Below are positions 8,219-16,210 of a stretch of 26,704 nucleotides of DNA, one piece after another. How positions within the stretch are numbered: the stretch's first letter is position 1; the number at the start of each line of letters is the position of its first letter. Position numbers and translations under genes: made by a program. Origin of the DNA: Actinoallomurus liliacearum (GTDB lineage: Bacteria > Actinomycetota > Actinomycetes > Streptosporangiales > Streptosporangiaceae). The stretch lies in the NCBI RefSeq assembly GCF_039542035.1, contig NZ_BAABHJ010000007.1:1-26704 (forward strand), written 5' to 3'. The notes beneath the pieces are model-generated. The model was not told where the DNA came from. It was given only the letters and a program-made list of their open reading frames with translations, and searched no databases.

Positions 8219-8452
8219 CGACACCCTTGATGTCCCAGTCCGCGCGCCACAGCAACCACTGCATCCCATCGGGTGAGACGGCGGCGGCATGCTCGGCAAG
8301 CGCCCACTCGTTCGTATGCTCCAACCCCGCGACCACACCGGACACATACTCCCGGACCGCTCATGTGGCTCGGACCGGGTGAACTGGTCCGCGATTCGTG
8401 CGTGCACCTGGTCCAGTTCCGCGACAACCGCATCGACCATCACACACGCCAT
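8219..8452 (-). pseudogene. N-terminal remnant of an IS701-family transposase, frameshifted
   Basis: From the ATG at 8452 the frame reads VDAVVAELDQVHARIADQF, then TRSEPHER. A one-base deletion near 8366 then moves the match into the next frame: REYVSGVVAGLE, TNEWALAEHAAAVSPDGMQ and LLWRADWDIKGV. This order matches the IS701-family N-terminus (SEPR-REYVSGLVAGLERKNGWTLAE, SPDGMQRLLRRADWD). Similarity stops after the DWD block, so most of the transposase, including the catalytic core, is missing. No IS ends were found. Confidence 0.7.
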
Positions 8453-8789
8453 GATCAACTAAGAACCAGGACGCAAGTGCTGTTGCAGTATTAGCCGTCT
8501 CTATCTGGACAGGCTTTCGCATGCGCGAAAAACTCGTGCCGCATCTTGATCGATCTGATCACCTTCTTTGCCCAGGCCTGGGATTTGGCCCTCGCATGCA
8601 GAGGGGAGAAACAACAGCATGCGATTGACCGCCTGAGCTCCGCATATAGTCCAGCGTCACTTGAACAACGAATTCGCCGCCATCCGGCCGCCGCACAGCG
8701 AGGCGAGCTCGTTCATCGCGGTCGCGTCTTCATGTCTTCGGCCGGAAGGTATGACTTATGGCCGAATATTCATTCGAAAGACTCGGTAA
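8453..8789. other. Upstream region of the DUF3494 gene
   Basis: Noticeably less GC-rich than its surroundings. It contains a small hairpin (TTTCGC-ATGC-GCGAAA, 8514-8529) but no convincing ORF. It probably holds the promoter of the gene at 8790; I see no clear consensus. Confidence 0.45.
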
Positions 8790-10244
8790 ATGAGATCTAA
8801 CATCATTCAAGCTTTCCGAAGACCGATCGGGTATTCGGCCCTGGCGGTAGGGATCGCGGTAGGTGTCACATTCGTGGCCGTCATGTCCGCTTTCGCCATT
8901 CGGCAGACCCATACGCGCGCGGCCCAGGCACCAGTGAATCTCGGAACGGCTGCCAACTTCGCAGTTCTGGGTGGTTCGACGGTCACCAACACCGGGCCCA
9001 GTGTCGTCACCGGAGACCTCGGGGTGAGCCCGGGCAGCGCGGTGACCGGATTCCCTCCCGGTACGGTGTTCGGAGCCGTGCATCAGGCCGATGCCGTCGC
9101 ATCACAAGCTCAAACCGATCTGACCACAGCGTACAACGACGCAGCAGGGCGGACCCCGGCCGCAGCACTCCCTGGTGACATCGGCGGCCTGACGCTTACG
9201 CCTGGTGTCTATAAAGCATCGTCGTCGCTAGGGCTGACTGGCACGGTCACTCTCGACGGCCAGGGCGATCCCAACGCCGTCTTCATCATCCAGGTCGGCT
9301 CCGCACTCACAACCGCATCGAGCAGCGTGGTGCGACTCATCAACGGAGCACAAGCTTGCAACGTCATCTGGCAAATAGGCAGTTCCGCGACTCTGGGAAC
9401 AGGATCGACATTCCGCGGGAACATCCTCGCCCTGACGTCCATCACAGTGACGACCGGAACGAACATTTTCGGTCGAACCTTGGCCCGCAACGGCGCCGTC
9501 ACCCTCGACACCAACGTCATCAGTAAGGACGACTGCCAGTCGACCCCCACACCCACTCCTACAGTAACGGTGACCAATACGGTTACCGCCACACCAACGG
9601 TGACGGCAACCGCCACCGTGACGGCGACACCGACTGTGACGGTCACCGCTCAACCGACCGCGACACCGACTGTGACGGTCACCGCTCAACCGACCGCGAC
9701 ACCGACTGTGACGGTCACCGCTCAACCGACCGCGACACCGACTGTGACGGTCACCGCCCAGCCGACCGCGACACCGACTGTCACGGTCACCGCCCAGCCG
9801 ACCGCGACACCGACTGTCACGGCGACCAGAACCGTGACCGCTCAACCGACGGCCACACCGACTGTCACGGCGACCAGAACCGTGACCGCTCAACCGACGG
9901 CCACACCGACTGTCACGGCGACCAGAACCGTGACCGCCCAGCCGACGGCGACACCGACCGTCACGGTGACCGCCAAACCGACGGCCACACCGACCGTCAC
10001 GGCGACCAGAACCGTGACCGCCCAGCCGACGGCCACACCGACCGTCACGGTGACCGCCAGACCGAGAGTCATCGTGACTCCGTGTCGGCCTACAGGCAGC
10101 CATTCGAGCGGCCTTACGAGCAGCACCACCAGCAGCCATTCAAACGGCAAGACGGATGTCGATATCGACCATCATGGCCGCGCATATCACCGCAGCATGA
10201 CCCACATGCGCGAGGTGCAGCTCCCACGCTGGATTCTTCGCTGA
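8790..10244 (+). CDS. DUF3494 (ice-binding-like) surface protein with Thr/Pro repeat tail
   Basis: 484 aa. A hydrophobic segment at about 17-36 (YSALAVGIAVGVTFVAVMSA) serves as signal or anchor. The DUF3494 domain spans about 48-248: VNLGTAANFAVLGGSTVTNTG, VTGDLGVSPGSAVTGFPPG, the LTLTPGVYKASSSLGLTGTV block and NGAVTLDTNVIS. This right-handed beta-solenoid family includes ice-binding and adhesion proteins; many non-psychrophilic actinomycetes carry it, so ice binding cannot be assumed. From about 250 to 425 the protein is an almost uninterrupted array of TVTVTAQPTATP-like units, probably an extended cell-wall-spanning stalk. The last 60 residues are unlike the rest (His/Ser/Arg-rich, no LPXTG motif) and could be a frameshifted end. 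The start ATG has only a weak ribosome-binding site. Confidence 0.82.
   Translation: MRSNIIQAFRRPIGYSALAVGIAVGVTFVAVMSAFAIRQTHTRAAQAPVNLGTAANFAVLGGSTVTNTGPSVVTGDLGVSPGSAVTGFPPGTVFGAVHQADAVASQAQTDLTTAYNDAAGRTPAAALPGDIGGLTLTPGVYKASSSLGLTGTVTLDGQGDPNAVFIIQVGSALTTASSSVVRLINGAQACNVIWQIGSSATLGTGSTFRGNILALTSITVTTGTNIFGRTLARNGAVTLDTNVISKDDCQSTPTPTPTVTVTNTVTATPTVTATATVTATPTVTVTAQPTATPTVTVTAQPTATPTVTVTAQPTATPTVTVTAQPTATPTVTVTAQPTATPTVTATRTVTAQPTATPTVTATRTVTAQPTATPTVTATRTVTAQPTATPTVTVTAKPTATPTVTATRTVTAQPTATPTVTVTARPRVIVTPCRPTGSHSSGLTSSTTSSHSNGKTDVDIDHHGRAYHRSMTHMREVQLPRWILR
9633..10067 (+). repeat. Tandem coding repeat, 36- and 48-bp units
   Basis: Five 36-bp units (TVTVTAQPTATP), three 48-bp units (TVTATRTVTAQPTATP), one 36-bp unit with Lys for Gln, one 48-bp unit, and a partial unit. 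Neighbouring copies are nearly identical at the DNA level, so unit number is expected to vary by slippage or recombination. Confidence 0.9.
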
Positions 10245-10260
10245 ACCAGCAGATAGCGCA

Positions 10261-10291
10261 CGCCCGGGGTGCTCCGATCGGCCCCCGGGCG
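10261..10291 (+). terminator. Hairpin after the DUF3494 gene
   Basis: CGCCCGGGG and CCCCGGGCG form a perfect 9-bp stem with a 13-nt loop, 16 bp after the stop codon. There is no T-tract. Confidence 0.6.
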
Positions 10292-10668
10292 TCAGCTCTG
10301 CCCCGGGACACACCAACCAGAGCCTCCACCGAAGCCGGGGCGGAGCAGTGGTGCCACGCGCCCCAGCGACGGCAGCCGTTACGGCGCCTCAACTGCGCTT
10401 GGTCTGCTGTGCAGCCGCTGGGCGGGCCCTTGCCGGACAGGTCACGCGCTGCGGTCTTGGTCTGCTCGGCCATCTGCGCGAATATCGCACGGCCCAGGCG
10501 GCTGAGTGACCTCAGCCGCGCCGAACGCTGCGCGTGGTCCTCCCGGAACGGCCGGGTAAGGGTAGGTTTAGCAGTGAATTCTTCCGGGTCGGACCTCATG
10601 ACGGCGCCCTGCTGCGGTCGCCCGGCCAACGCGGAACGGTCCGTTGGTCTTGGACGGGGGAATTGATC
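10292..10668. other. Intergenic region, no gene recognised
   Basis: A minus-strand stretch reading FAQMAEQTKTAARDLSGKGP looks faintly protein-like but has no supported start, stop or family. The GGGGGA ribosome-binding site of the next gene is at its right end. Confidence 0.45.
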
Positions 10669-11211
10669 ATGAACGGCATCGTTGTAGGCCTGGCCGTCGG
10701 GGTGGGTTATCTGTTGGGCCGGACGCGAAAGTTGAAGCTGGTGATGACCCTGGCCGCTGCGAGAGCATCCGGTCGGTTCGGCAAGAAACCGGCCGAGCTG
10801 GTGAAGCAGGGCAGCGAACTGCTCGGCTCCTCGCCCGAACTCAAAACACTCACCGACATCGTACGCGGACGGCTCATCGAGGCCGGCAAGGCGGCGGCGG
10901 TGGCGGCGGTCAGCAGCCAGATCGACGCGTTGAGCGACCGGCTTCAAGAACGTACCCGTTCGCTGAGCCGACCCGCCGCGCCCACCCGAGGCGCGGACCA
11001 AGGGGGCGAGAAAGCCGACGAGGAAGAAGGCTACGACGAGGAGCCGGTGGGGGGTGAGCGACAGGGACGGCCGAGGCGGGGCCCGGCGTCCGCGCGCGAG
11101 TGGCCGCGCCCGCGGCACCGTGGGCAGGACACCGAATCCGAAGGTAACGAAGAAGCGTCGCGGGCCAGGCCGGTGGGTCGGCCGCCCGTACGACGGAGGC
11201 GAGACCTGTGA
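10669..11211 (+). CDS. Small single-pass membrane protein of unknown function
   Basis: 180 aa. The ATG was chosen because GGGGGA lies 7 bp upstream and the N-terminus then becomes a clean hydrophobic helix (GIVVGLAVGVGYLLGRTRK, about 3-18). It is followed by an amphipathic helical part (KLKLVMTLAAARASGRFG, ELLGSSPELKTLTDIVRGRL, AGKAAAVAAVSSQIDALSDR) and a disordered, charged, Arg/Glu/Pro-rich C-terminal half. I recall similar GYLLGRTRK proteins in actinomycetes next to SRPBCC-type genes, sometimes in gas-vesicle clusters, but no gas-vesicle gene is present here, so no function is assigned. The stop overlaps the next start (GTGA). Confidence 0.65.
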   Translation: MNGIVVGLAVGVGYLLGRTRKLKLVMTLAAARASGRFGKKPAELVKQGSELLGSSPELKTLTDIVRGRLIEAGKAAAVAAVSSQIDALSDRLQERTRSLSRPAAPTRGADQGGEKADEEEGYDEEPVGGERQGRPRRGPASAREWPRPRHRGQDTESEGNEEASRARPVGRPPVRRRRDL

Positions 11212-11300
11212 CCGATCGACTCCGAGACGCCGCTCGCAGCGCCGCGGCCAAGGCGCCGGGCGGGAGTCTCATGCAGGACCCCTCCACACCGACCGCCTGA
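11208..11300 (+). pseudogene. Truncated 30-aa reading frame coupled to the membrane protein gene
   Basis: The GTG overlaps the preceding stop. The peptide VTDRLRDAARSAAAKAPGGS plus ten residues has the amphipathic start expected of the partner usually found after such membrane proteins, then ends at a TGA. It is probably the 5' remnant of a longer gene lost by deletion; 11301-11727 shows no continuation. Confidence 0.45.
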
Positions 11301-11727
11301 CCAAGATCGGTGACCTGGGCAGATTGTAGGCAGTCCATCGGCGTAGGCATGGTCCGCGTGTTCGTGCATCTGCGTCCCCCTCGCTGGGGGCCGTCAGGAG
11401 GCTGTTGCGGCGCTACCGGGCCCGTGTGATCGCCGAAGTGCCTGCGGGAGGGTAGTGACGGCCTGGGTCGGTTCAAGAGCGTCCCTGGTCCTGTGTCTTG
11501 CGGAAGCGGCTTGGCTGGGAGGGGAGTGCTCGACCGATGAGCGGTGATGGGGCCGGTCGCCTGCCGGTGTCGGACGGCGTAGTTGTGATCTGAATCAGGT
11601 TCGTCGACGGTGGGCCGGCGATCGAACCCCAGGCGGCTCGGTGGTGCCCGTAGGCGGATTTACCAAGATCGCGGCACGCGAGCACATATGGAGCACACGT
11701 GGTCGCCGAACCGCCCCAAAACAGACA
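11301..11727. other. Non-coding stretch before the tRNA fragment
   Basis: No ORF with a recognisable family, start or codon pattern on either strand. Confidence 0.45.
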
Positions 11728-11760
11728 CTGGGCGCTCCCGGTGGAACCGAGAACGCCCAG
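11728..11760 (-). terminator. Intrinsic terminator behind the tRNA-Lys fragment
   Basis: On the minus strand a CTGGGCG...CGCCCAG stem with an inner CGGT/ACCG pair is followed by TGTCTGTTTTGG. It begins 11 nt after the tRNA 3' end and is the natural terminator of that gene. Confidence 0.65.
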
Positions 11761-11771
11761 GTCGGGACGGG

Positions 11772-11824
11772 TGCGCCGCCAGGGACTTGAACCCCGAACC
11801 CGCGGATTAAGAGTCCGCTGCTCT
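11772..11824 (-). tRNA. 3' fragment of tRNA-Lys(CTT), not a complete tRNA
   Basis: The minus strand carries the 3' D-stem strand AGAGC, an anticodon arm GCGGA-CTCTTAA-TCCGC (anticodon CTT), a good T-arm (CGGGG-TTCAAGT-CCCTG) and the 3' acceptor strand GCGGCGC plus discriminator A. The upstream sequence cannot supply the 5' acceptor strand GCGCCGC, and the only possible D-stem has a mismatch, so the 5' half is missing. Anticodon-to-3'-end fragments of this kind are the usual residue at one end of an element integrated in a tRNA gene. Confidence 0.8.
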
Positions 11825-11970
11825 CGTGTCAGATCAGCGCTCTCACTGTCAGACTATGCCGGTTCGTCCGCGACTCCGCCGGTTCCGATGCCGGGTAATG
11901 CCGCCGACTGATGCCCTGTCTCAGGGCATCCGAGCACACAGCGAGCACATGCACGGATGACATTGGTGGT

Positions 11971-13205
11971 GGGCGAACCCCACATGCGTGGGGAGGACGC
12001 CAGGTAGGCCAGGTCGTCGGCGAAGCTGACGGGAACACCCTCACGTGCGTGGGGAGGGACCCGGACCACACGGGCTGGCCGCACAGCGACTGCGGAATAC
12101 CCCCCACGTGCGTGGGGAGGACGGACTGATCCGCACGATCCACGGCGAGGGCACCGGAACACCCCTACGTGCGTGGGGAGGACGCCGCTTCCCAAGCCGC
12201 GACATGCGATTCCCACGGAACACCCCCGCGTGCGTGGGGAGGACCCGTACGCGCCCACCAGCGTCAGGCCCCGGATCGGAACACCCCCACGTGCGTGGGG
12301 AGGACCGAGCCCCCACCGCGCACACTGCGCGGTCGATCGGAACACCCCCACGTGTGTGGGGAGGACGGGATCCGGTCCAGCCACGGGACGTAGGCCAGCG
12401 GAACACCCCCACGTGCGTGGGGAGGACGAGGAGCTTTATCAGCAGCGCGACCCGGATCTCGGAACACCCCCACGTGCGTGGGGAGGACCAGAAGATGACG
12501 TGGGCGTTCTTCCGGAAGTACGGAACACCCCCCACGTGCGTGGGGAGGACCAGAAGATGACGTGGGCGTTCTTCCGGAAGTACGGAACACCCCCACGTGC
12601 GTGGGGAGGACGGGTGGGCCTGGTCCCACTGCTCCGGGTGGACCGGAACACCCCCACGTGCGTGGGGAGGACGACCTGTACGCGGTCACGTTCGGCCTGG
12701 ACGCCGGAACACCCCCACGTGCGTGGGGAGGACCCGGTGACGAGGCGGGCGGCCCCCGGCTCGGCCGGAACACCCCCACGTGCGTGGGGAGGACCCCACG
12801 TTGATCGGGGCGGACGCGAAGAACTCCGGAACACCCCCACGTGCGTGGGGAGGACTCGCTGGCGTCGTACCGGCCGGCGGCGTTGTGGGGAACACCCCCA
12901 CGTGCGTAGGGAGGACACGCTGCACACGTACAGGCCCGACCCCAGCCACGGAACACCCCCACGTGCGTGGGGAGGACCGCGAGGCCCGAGTCGTCCAGGC
13001 GATCGTCGACGGAACACCCCCACATACGTGGGGAGGACGCGACCTGCCCGAAGTTCCGGAAGTTCGACGCCGGAACACCCCCACGTGCGTGGGGAGGACG
13101 GGGCCTCAAACTTTTTTGAGTGCTCGTGAGCGGAACATTCCCACGTGCGTGGGGAGGACCGAATCGGCGGCGAGGTCGGCAGCGGAACACGCCCACCGGC
13201 GGGTT
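11971..13205 (-). CRISPR. CRISPR array 1 (type I-E), 20 repeats plus one decayed repeat
   Basis: 28-bp repeats with mostly 33-bp spacers, starting at 11971, 12032, 12094, 12156, 12217 and then about every 61 bp to 13132. A decayed repeat follows at 13184 after a 24-bp spacer. In crRNA sense (minus strand) the repeat begins GTCCTCCCC, has a CCCCAC-GCAC-GTGGGG hairpin and ends GTGTTCC, the I-E layout for Cas6e cleavage with an 8-nt 5' handle. The leader side is the cas6e side. Repeats decay at the trailer end (11971, 12032, 12094) and also at the leader end (13132, 13184). The repeat at 12522 has an extra C. The spacer after 12461 is repeated after 12522. Confidence 0.97.
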
Positions 13206-13536
13206 CAAGACTATGCTCACTTTTCAGGAATCAAGAATCGGCGACGGGTCGTGCTTTTTATGTGCGTCGAGGATATCGCGTAGGTGCTATTTCGTCAGGT
13301 GACAAATCCGGGCCTCCCCGTTAGTGGGGAATATGGATATTGTGGTCGCGCGGTTCCGTACACCTGAGGTCACGGCCACCTTAGGTGTAGCGGTCTCAGA
13401 TGCCGCATTCCGCCAGCCCAAACCAGACCATTAATAATCTGGATAACGAAAAGTTGTGCGCCGCGTGATGGAGCGGCCGGGTTCCGGATATGGCACCCTT
13501 AGTTTCTCTCCTGGAGAAGGTTTGTCTAACGTCTGA
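13206..13536 (-). promoter_or_regulatory. Presumed leader of CRISPR array 1; no cas1/cas2 present
   Basis: 331 bp between the cas6e stop and the array, clearly more AT-rich than the genes. In a standard I-E locus cas1 and cas2 would lie here; neither they nor fragments of them are visible. It contains a repeat-like hairpin (13311-13336, TCCCC/GGGGA stem) that resembles a decayed repeat in the opposite orientation. I could not choose a promoter with confidence. Confidence 0.6.
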
Positions 13537-14220
13537 TCAATTTTGGAGTGCGGCGAGAGAGATTAGGCCGCAACCGTAGGCGCGGCCTTTGCCGATTCCG
13601 TATTGGAGGGCGTGGAGGAAGGCGTCGCGGTCGGTGATGACGAGCCGTCCGTCGAAGCGAATGGCTTCGATGCGGATGGTGTGGCGATCGGGGCCCTTCT
13701 TCTGTCGGCCTTGTAGCACGGGCCGTGGGCTGGGAACGACGTCGGGTTGGCCGTTTGCTGCAAGTGGTAGGACGAAGCCGTGTCGTTCTCCTTGGCGGGC
13801 GAGCCAGGCGACCTGGGCCCGTGGGTCGCGGTGCGCTACGCGCTTGCCATTCTTCCGCTGTCCTGGCGTGCCGCCGGGATGGATGGTTCGGGTGGCGTTC
13901 GCGGTGAGCCGGAAAGCCAGATGACGTCCGGGGGCCACGGCATCGAGGGCCGGCTGGAGATCGCGTACCTGAGCGGGTTCTGCCAGGTAGTCGTCTGGTA
14001 GGTAGCTCCAGTCTGGTTCGGAGCGGCTCTGGACGTAGAGAACGAAGCCGCGAGGTGCTTCATCCAGCCTCCAGAGCACGCCGTGGGCCATCCTGGCTGG
14101 CTGGTCGTTGTCGACCTGGGGGAACGCCGACATGATCGTCCGATGCATGTCCTGGATGTCGGCGTTGTCTCGCCGGAACTCTCGGGAGAAGACGTTGATC
14201 GTCAGTTTGCTCAGGAACAC
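13537..14220 (-). CDS. cas6e: Cas6e (CasE/Cse3) crRNA endoribonuclease
   Basis: 227 aa, normal length. It cleaves pre-crRNA at the base of the repeat hairpin and stays bound to the 3' hairpin in Cascade. Two ferredoxin-like folds are expected. His26 (DMHRTIM) occupies the position of the catalytic His known from Thermus Cse3, and the C-terminal Gly-rich loop GIGKGRAYGCGLISL is present. The GTG start overlaps the cas5e end by 10 nt and has an AGGAGA site upstream. It is the last gene of the operon. Confidence 0.93.
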   Translation of the reverse strand: MFLSKLTINVFSREFRRDNADIQDMHRTIMSAFPQVDNDQPARMAHGVLWRLDEAPRGFVLYVQSRSEPDWSYLPDDYLAEPAQVRDLQPALDAVAPGRHLAFRLTANATRTIHPGGTPGQRKNGKRVAHRDPRAQVAWLARQGERHGFVLPLAANGQPDVVPSPRPVLQGRQKKGPDRHTIRIEAIRFDGRLVITDRDAFLHALQYGIGKGRAYGCGLISLAALQN

Positions 14221-14969
14221 CCGGGGTCTCCTGCGGTGATCATCTCGGTGGTCAGCGGGGTGGATGTAATCCGTACCGTTCGGGGACGGAATCGGCGCGC
14301 GTCGTTGGCGAACGAGACGGGGTGATCGTGCCTGACCTCGGCGTCGGGGTCCGACGGCGCGCAGTCCAGCACCATCCGGAGCTCTGGGCTACGACCTTTC
14401 TCGATGTTCGTGAGCTCGGACCGCCGGGCGTTGTGTCGGTCCTCCAGCCAGGGGTGGGTGCGGAGGGCGTCTTCGAGTGGCTGGTCAACGAGGCCCGAGC
14501 CGGTCAGGACGCCCTCGGCGTTGCTCTCTTTGACGAGTGGGCGGGCGGGGACGAATGCTTTGCGGCCAAAGTAGATCGGCCACTGAGGACGCCGTACGGC
14601 TCTATCGAGTCGTTCGAGGAGATCGCGGTCGTTGCCTTCGACGCCGAGGAGGAACACGGCGTCGGCCAGGTAGTAGCGATGAGTGACCACGGTCTGCCGG
14701 TTGGAGCTTGAGGTGTTGGGCACGTTCTGGGCGGTGTGGTAGTCGCTTTCAACGAGTCCCTCACGGTCTACGCGTACGCCTATGCGCAAGCCGGCGAGAA
14801 CCGCGACCTGCTCATCATCGTCGCGGCCGACGCCGAGGGCGGCGGCGAGCAGGCCGATGACGCCGGACTTGGTGGGTTCTAGTGCGGTGTCCCGCACGGT
14901 GAATCGTGACGCGACGGTTCCCCAGGACTGCATCGGCGCGTCGAAGCACATGAGCAAGGATGCAGTCAC
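14211..14969 (-). CDS. cas5e: Cas5e (CasD) Cascade subunit
   Basis: 252 aa. The N-terminal signature MCFDAPMQSWG...RDTALEPTKSGVIGLLAAALG is that of Cas5 RAMP proteins, and YFGRKAFVPARPLV is the conserved central block. In Cascade it binds the 5' handle of the crRNA. The GTG at 14969 gives the full length and lies 3 nt after the cas7e stop; the Met at residue 7 is a less likely start. It overlaps cas6e by 10 nt. Confidence 0.93.
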   Translation of the reverse strand: MTASLLMCFDAPMQSWGTVASRFTVRDTALEPTKSGVIGLLAAALGVGRDDDEQVAVLAGLRIGVRVDREGLVESDYHTAQNVPNTSSSNRQTVVTHRYYLADAVFLLGVEGNDRDLLERLDRAVRRPQWPIYFGRKAFVPARPLVKESNAEGVLTGSGLVDQPLEDALRTHPWLEDRHNARRSELTNIEKGRSPELRMVLDCAPSDPDAEVRHDHPVSFANDARRFRPRTVRITSTPLTTEMITAGDPGCS

Positions 14970-14972
14970 GGG

Positions 14973-16169
14973 CTAACCTCGCGCGCCGTTGAGAGCCTTG
15001 GCGGTGAAGGCGTCGAGGTCGGCGGCGGTCTCGTCCGGTCCGAACGGCTGGAGTTCTTCGTTGAGGGATGCGGCGATGACCGTGCGGAGGGTGGTGGCGC
15101 CGTAGAAGCGCCGTAGCTTGTCGAAGTGGTCACCGAGGCGGCGTGAGGAGGCGACCATCACGCCGTCGCTCGCGCTCTCCTTGGTGTCTACCGGCTTGAG
15201 GAAGGCGTTCGCCAGGTTCCATGCCCCGCTGTCTCGTACGACGCCGAGCAGCGTCTCGGGCATGGTGCGGGCGGCCATGGAGTTCTGCTTGCCGGTGGGC
15301 ACGGCGTTGATGAAAGCGTGAAGCCATGCTTTCGCGGCACGCTCCACGAGAGCGTCGTCACCACCCAGATTCTTGGTGAGTTGTTCGAGGTCAAGGTTGG
15401 CGTAGCGGTAGTAGCAGGCGGCGTTGAAGCCGACATCCCCGATCATGTCTGCGCCGGCTTCGGCGTCGGGTTTGAGGTCATCGACGGCGGTGTAGTAGTC
15501 GAACTCGTTCGCCACCGAATGCGTGGAGATGGCGTGGGCCACCTGGGACGCGGCGTTGACGTTGAAGTCCTTGTTGTCGGCGATCATGCGTCCGAACAGC
15601 GCTACGTCGGCCGCTCGGCGTGCGTCGAGGAGGTCGCGGGCGGCCTTGGCGGCGTTTCCGGTGGGCTTGACTTTTTTCGCTGCCGTTGCGGCGACGTTCT
15701 CCCCCTCGCTGTCGCCGTCGCCCTTCTTCTTACGTTTGCGTTCAGCTTCTTCTTCGGCCTTCGCTCGTGCTTCGGCGAGCTTGTCCCATTCGCGGTCGCA
15801 GAAGTCGGCGAGTACCCCGCCAGACTGCTGGCCGACGAAGAGAAGATATTCTGTAAGCCCGTTCTTTTTGACACCGAAGCCGAGAGACTGCAGACCAATT
15901 TCGGCGACTCCGGGAGCAAGGTCAGCATCCCGACCGCGTTCGACGAGTACCTCGGCCGCTGCGTCCCGCAGGCGCTTGGTCCGAACTCCTACCTCGGATT
16001 CATCCAGGCCGAACTTGGTGAGTTCCTGGCGTGCAGATCGCTTAAGGCACTGGCTGGAGATACGTGACCGGGTGCAGCCCCCGAACGTGACCGTTTTGGG
16101 CTGGCCGAACTCGTCGCGATTCAGGTTGCTGGTCGGAAAGGACTGAAGGAGGTGAAGCTCGATGATCAA
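14973..16169 (-). CDS. cas7e: Cas7e (CasC/Cse4) Cascade backbone subunit
   Basis: 398 aa. Canonical start IIELHLLQSFPTSNLNRDE from a TTG with CCGGAG six bases upstream, then KTVTFGGCTRSRISSQCLKR and VNAASQVAHAISTHSV. Several copies form the helical crRNA backbone. A highly charged low-complexity insertion at about residues 133-168 (KLAEARAKAEEEAERKRKKK onward to KKVK) sits where many actinomycete Cas7e proteins have a variable loop. It starts 41 nt after cse2. Confidence 0.95.
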   Translation of the reverse strand: MIIELHLLQSFPTSNLNRDEFGQPKTVTFGGCTRSRISSQCLKRSARQELTKFGLDESEVGVRTKRLRDAAAEVLVERGRDADLAPGVAEIGLQSLGFGVKKNGLTEYLLFVGQQSGGVLADFCDREWDKLAEARAKAEEEAERKRKKKGDGDSEGENVAATAAKKVKPTGNAAKAARDLLDARRAADVALFGRMIADNKDFNVNAASQVAHAISTHSVANEFDYYTAVDDLKPDAEAGADMIGDVGFNAACYYRYANLDLEQLTKNLGGDDALVERAAKAWLHAFINAVPTGKQNSMAARTMPETLLGVVRDSGAWNLANAFLKPVDTKESASDGVMVASSRRLGDHFDKLRRFYGATTLRTVIAASLNEELQPFGPDETAADLDAFTAKALNGARG

Positions 16170-16210
16170 GGTGGCTCCGGTGATTGGTTGTGTCGGGTTA
16201 AGCTGCCGTC

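Noticed and set aside
8514..8529. TTTCGC-ATGC-GCGAAA hairpin as a terminator
   Set aside because: There is no T-tract on the side required by any upstream gene and no gene ends there.
10114..11118. 334-codon minus-strand frame opposite the small membrane protein
   Set aside because: It runs antisense through the better supported gene, the intergenic hairpin and the end of the DUF3494 gene, and has no ribosome-binding site or recognisable domain.
12041..13220. Long open frames across CRISPR array 1 on both strands
   Set aside because: They translate the repeats (EHPHVRGED, PPHARGGVP and similar) every 61 bp and have no gene features. They exist only because the repeat lacks stops.
13206..13536. 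Possible cas1 or cas2 remnant between cas6e and array 1
   Set aside because: No frame on either strand shows Cas1 or Cas2 motifs and the stretch is too short and AT-rich.
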